Origin: a virus
DNA length: 22,110 nucleotides
Direction: 5' to 3' (one strand)
IMG/VR virus record: IMGVR_UViG_3300030430_000495
Span: 1 to 22,110 of that record
Below the pieces are notes generated by a model. That model was not told the origin of the DNA. It ran no database searches and saw only the letters and a list, made by a program, of their open reading frames with translations. Position numbers and translations under genes: made by a program. Shown here piece by piece: positions 20,685 to 22,110 of the stretch (position 1 is its first letter; the number at the start of each line of letters is the position of its first letter).

Positions 20685-21386
20685 TTAACGTGTTCTAGCG
20701 CCCATTAAGTAATCAATGGTAGTTACACGAGTACCTGAAGCACTGCCAGACAGACTCATTGCAGCAATAGCCAAATTTTCGTCATCAGGGATATTAGTGC
20801 TATGAGTAGCTACAAGTTTGTCGTTAACAAAAAACTCGACTGTACCTGTGCCTGAACATGATATGCCCAACTTGACGTAGGTATCGTCAGCCATGTCTAT
20901 ACCAGAATCAGTGGTGGTAGCTGTGCCATCTTTCTCAGTGATGCAATTAATAGAAGCATCTCCGTCATCCACTTGAAAAACGATACGGTCAGTGGCAGTA
21001 AGCATGTTTTCTGGGTTGGTAGCAAAGTTAACTGTAAAACCAACACAGATGTCAGACTGGTCTACATCACTGTTTTTGATGCGAGTCTGAAAAAACATGT
21101 CTTTGCCTGTAGCAACAGCAAATATCTCATTGCCCTGTACTGAACCACCATCGTTGTCAGTGGTTGCTGTTGATGTAATAGCAAGCTCTCCACCTATGGT
21201 GTCAGCTACGATTGCTACAGTAGCACCAGAATCTTTGACAACTACCCAACCAGTATCGAGTTCATAAACGAAATCGTCTTCTATGCAGTAATAATCGGGA
21301 TTAATTGATATGGGCATTTCGCGCAGGTCTTTAAAACCGGACGCAAAGCCGCTATACAACACGGGCGTATTGTGATGAGTAGCCAT
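20685..21386 (-). CDS. Concanavalin/LamG-like structural protein next to capsid
   Basis: A 233-residue beta-rich protein, the first gene after the terminator. The opening MATHHNTPVLYSGFASGFKD and the central strands (MFFQTRIKNSDVDQSDICVG, TDRIVFQVDDGDASINC, TYVKLGISCSGTGTVEFFVN) have the order expected of a jelly-roll of the LamG/concanavalin type: a 'measured sample' strand, a ligand-face strand and the DKLVATHSTNIPDDENLAI turn. Such proteins beside the capsid gene are usually decoration proteins or carbohydrate-binding head fibres. An AGGAG site lies 6 bases before ATG 21386. Fold inferred by strand pattern; ligand unknown. Confidence 0.75.
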   Translation of the reverse strand: MATHHNTPVLYSGFASGFKDLREMPISINPDYYCIEDDFVYELDTGWVVVKDSGATVAIVADTIGGELAITSTATTDNDGGSVQGNEIFAVATGKDMFFQTRIKNSDVDQSDICVGFTVNFATNPENMLTATDRIVFQVDDGDASINCITEKDGTATTTDSGIDMADDTYVKLGISCSGTGTVEFFVNDKLVATHSTNIPDDENLAIAAMSLSGSASGTRVTTIDYLMGARTR

Positions 21387-21451
21387 ATGAGTCTCCTGTC
21401 GTGGCTAAAGTCTGCCGCCTCCCCAGTGGAGCGCAGTCAGGATGAGTTTAT

Positions 21452-21460
21452 AGTATAGCA
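21452..21460 (-). promoter_or_regulatory. Possible extended -10 promoter element after the terminator
   Basis: On the minus strand TGCTATACT matches the extended -10 form (TGn followed by a TATAAT-like hexamer). A weak -35-like TTGTTG lies 15 bases upstream, but it falls inside the terminator loop and stem. If real it would restart transcription of the minor structural operon just after the capsid terminator. AT-rich hexamers are frequent, so support is limited. Confidence 0.35.
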
Positions 21461-21488
21461 AAGAAAAGGGGGCAACAAGTGCCCCCCT
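21461..21488 (-). terminator. Rho-independent terminator downstream of the major capsid gene
   Basis: A perfect 7-pair GC-rich stem, GGGGGCA / TGCCCCC (plus-strand 21468-21474 and 21480-21486), with a 5-base loop. On the minus strand it is followed by TTTTCTT. It starts about 14 bases after the capsid stop codon and is the only such structure seen in the window. Confidence 0.85.
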
Positions 21489-21501
21489 CTCAGTCACACC
21501 T

Positions 21502-22110
21502 CTAGCTTGCGCCGGGCGATCCGAAGATTGCTAGTGGATCGGATACACCAAAGCTGTAACGCTCACGGGCCTTGTACCGGCTATTGCCAGTATCGAAATC
21601 GGCATCCATAGAGGTTTGCATTGGAGTTCGCACAAAGTGCTTCAGACCGTTTGGAATGTCAGTCAACAAGAACCAAGCATTAGTATCAGTCAGATAGTGG
21701 TTAACTGCGTAACCCTCTGGAATTGATCCCATGCTTCGTAGTGCGTTGATGTCATTATCGGCTGTGTTTACGCGAAGTTCAGTCTCAAGCAAACGAGTTG
21801 CCACAAACTGAAGATCGGGTGGGACAATCAACTTGCGAGGCTTAGATGCAATAAGCAAGCCGCGCTCGTCAGTCCAGTTAGCTATCTGAATAACAGACGC
21901 TTCCAAAGAAGTTTCGTTCAGATCAGCACCAGTTGCAGGCTCGTTAGAGTTAGTGCCACCAGACACCAGAGGGTGTGCAGTAGAACAAAGCTCTACACCA
22001 TCGCCGTAAGTTACTGCGGGATCGAACGCACTGTTCAAAATTGCAGCAGCTTTAACTTGCTTGGTGTAAGCCATAGCTCGTGCCAATGCTTTGGTATAAC
22101 GTGCAGACAA
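21502..22110 (-). CDS. Major capsid protein, C-terminal part
   Basis: The frame is open to the window edge, so the N-terminus is missing; the first codon seen (TTG) is probably internal. About 202 residues are visible. Helical NTP: YTKALARAMAYTKQVKAAAI leads to a region with ELCSTAHPLVSGG, a motif common in HK97-fold capsid proteins of several phage groups. Then come RKLIVPPDLQFVATRLLETE (a helix-strand pair of the peripheral domain), INALRSMGSIPEGYAVNHYL and the strand WFLLTDIPNGLKHFVRTP, ending with RERYSFGVSDPLAIFGSPG. This order of RERYSFG near the C-terminus fits the axial-domain end of an HK97-type capsid. Position before a strong terminator suits a highly expressed gene. Confidence 0.85.
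   Translation of the reverse strand: MSARYTKALARAMAYTKQVKAAAILNSAFDPAVTYGDGVELCSTAHPLVSGGTNSNEPATGADLNETSLEASVIQIANWTDERGLLIASKPRKLIVPPDLQFVATRLLETELRVNTADNDINALRSMGSIPEGYAVNHYLTDTNAWFLLTDIPNGLKHFVRTPMQTSMDADFDTGNSRYKARERYSFGVSDPLAIFGSPGAS

Noticed and set aside
1-22110. tRNA genes, integrase, attachment sites or insertion sequences
   Set aside because: None was recognisable on either strand; the window is filled by tightly packed protein genes.

Overview
The window reads as the late, structural half of a tailed bacteriophage genome, most likely a marine short-tailed (podovirus-like) phage of a Gram-negative bacterium. Every supportable gene lies on the minus strand, so the biological order runs from high to low coordinates. 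Genes are packed with ATGA, TAATG or TAGTG junctions and almost no spacers. No tail tube or tape-measure gene is visible. Two head-tail adaptor-like genes and a nozzle-like gene, a lysis cassette with a lipoprotein, and several small proteins of types I associate with marine phages support this reading. The host is not shown directly; a PqqA-like peptide gene suggests a bacterium that makes the cofactor PQQ, such as many marine Alpha- or Gammaproteobacteria. Layout, read in transcription order. (1) 22110-21502: C-terminal part of the major capsid protein, followed by a rho-independent terminator and a possible extended -10 promoter that would divide capsid expression from the rest. (2) 21386-19941: a concanavalin/LamG-like structural protein, a 42-residue Lys/Ala-rich protein and a beta-rich structural protein. 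(3) 19948-17770: a run of short basic proteins, several with conserved-looking cysteines, plus one acidic 190-residue protein. Inside this run, at 19639-19568, is a 23-codon gene with a perfect AGGAGG site whose product matches PqqA, the ribosomal precursor peptide of pyrroloquinoline quinone. (4) 17766-14394: two adaptor-like proteins flanking a zinc-ribbon protein and a protein ending in a plastocyanin-like copper-site motif, then two small virion-type proteins. (5) 14380-6614: the fibre/adhesin region. It holds an 11-copy TGVSGTGAIG-type repeat protein, a tail-fibre-like protein, a polyglycine adhesin, two large proteins made of seven-fold beta-propeller-type repeats, and two small proteins that could be fibre chaperones. 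(6) 6614-3582: lysis and associated genes: a membrane coiled-coil protein, a class 3 lipase, a lipoprotein, an unknown 301-residue protein, a holin and a GH24 endolysin. (7) 3574-1: a nozzle/stabilisation-like tail protein, a jelly-roll protein and the first 342 codons of a large Ala/Gly/Asp-rich protein that runs off the window. Two results stand out. The first is the phage-borne pqqA-like gene, which would supply substrate rather than an enzyme for host PQQ synthesis. The second is a shared anchor-cap scaffold in three consecutive adhesin genes: one carries no propeller, one carries one seven-repeat propeller at loop A, and one carries two, with the second in a different loop of the same scaffold. 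No tRNA, CRISPR array, integrase, insertion sequence or replication gene was recognised, and no gene-free stretch exceeds about 120 bases.
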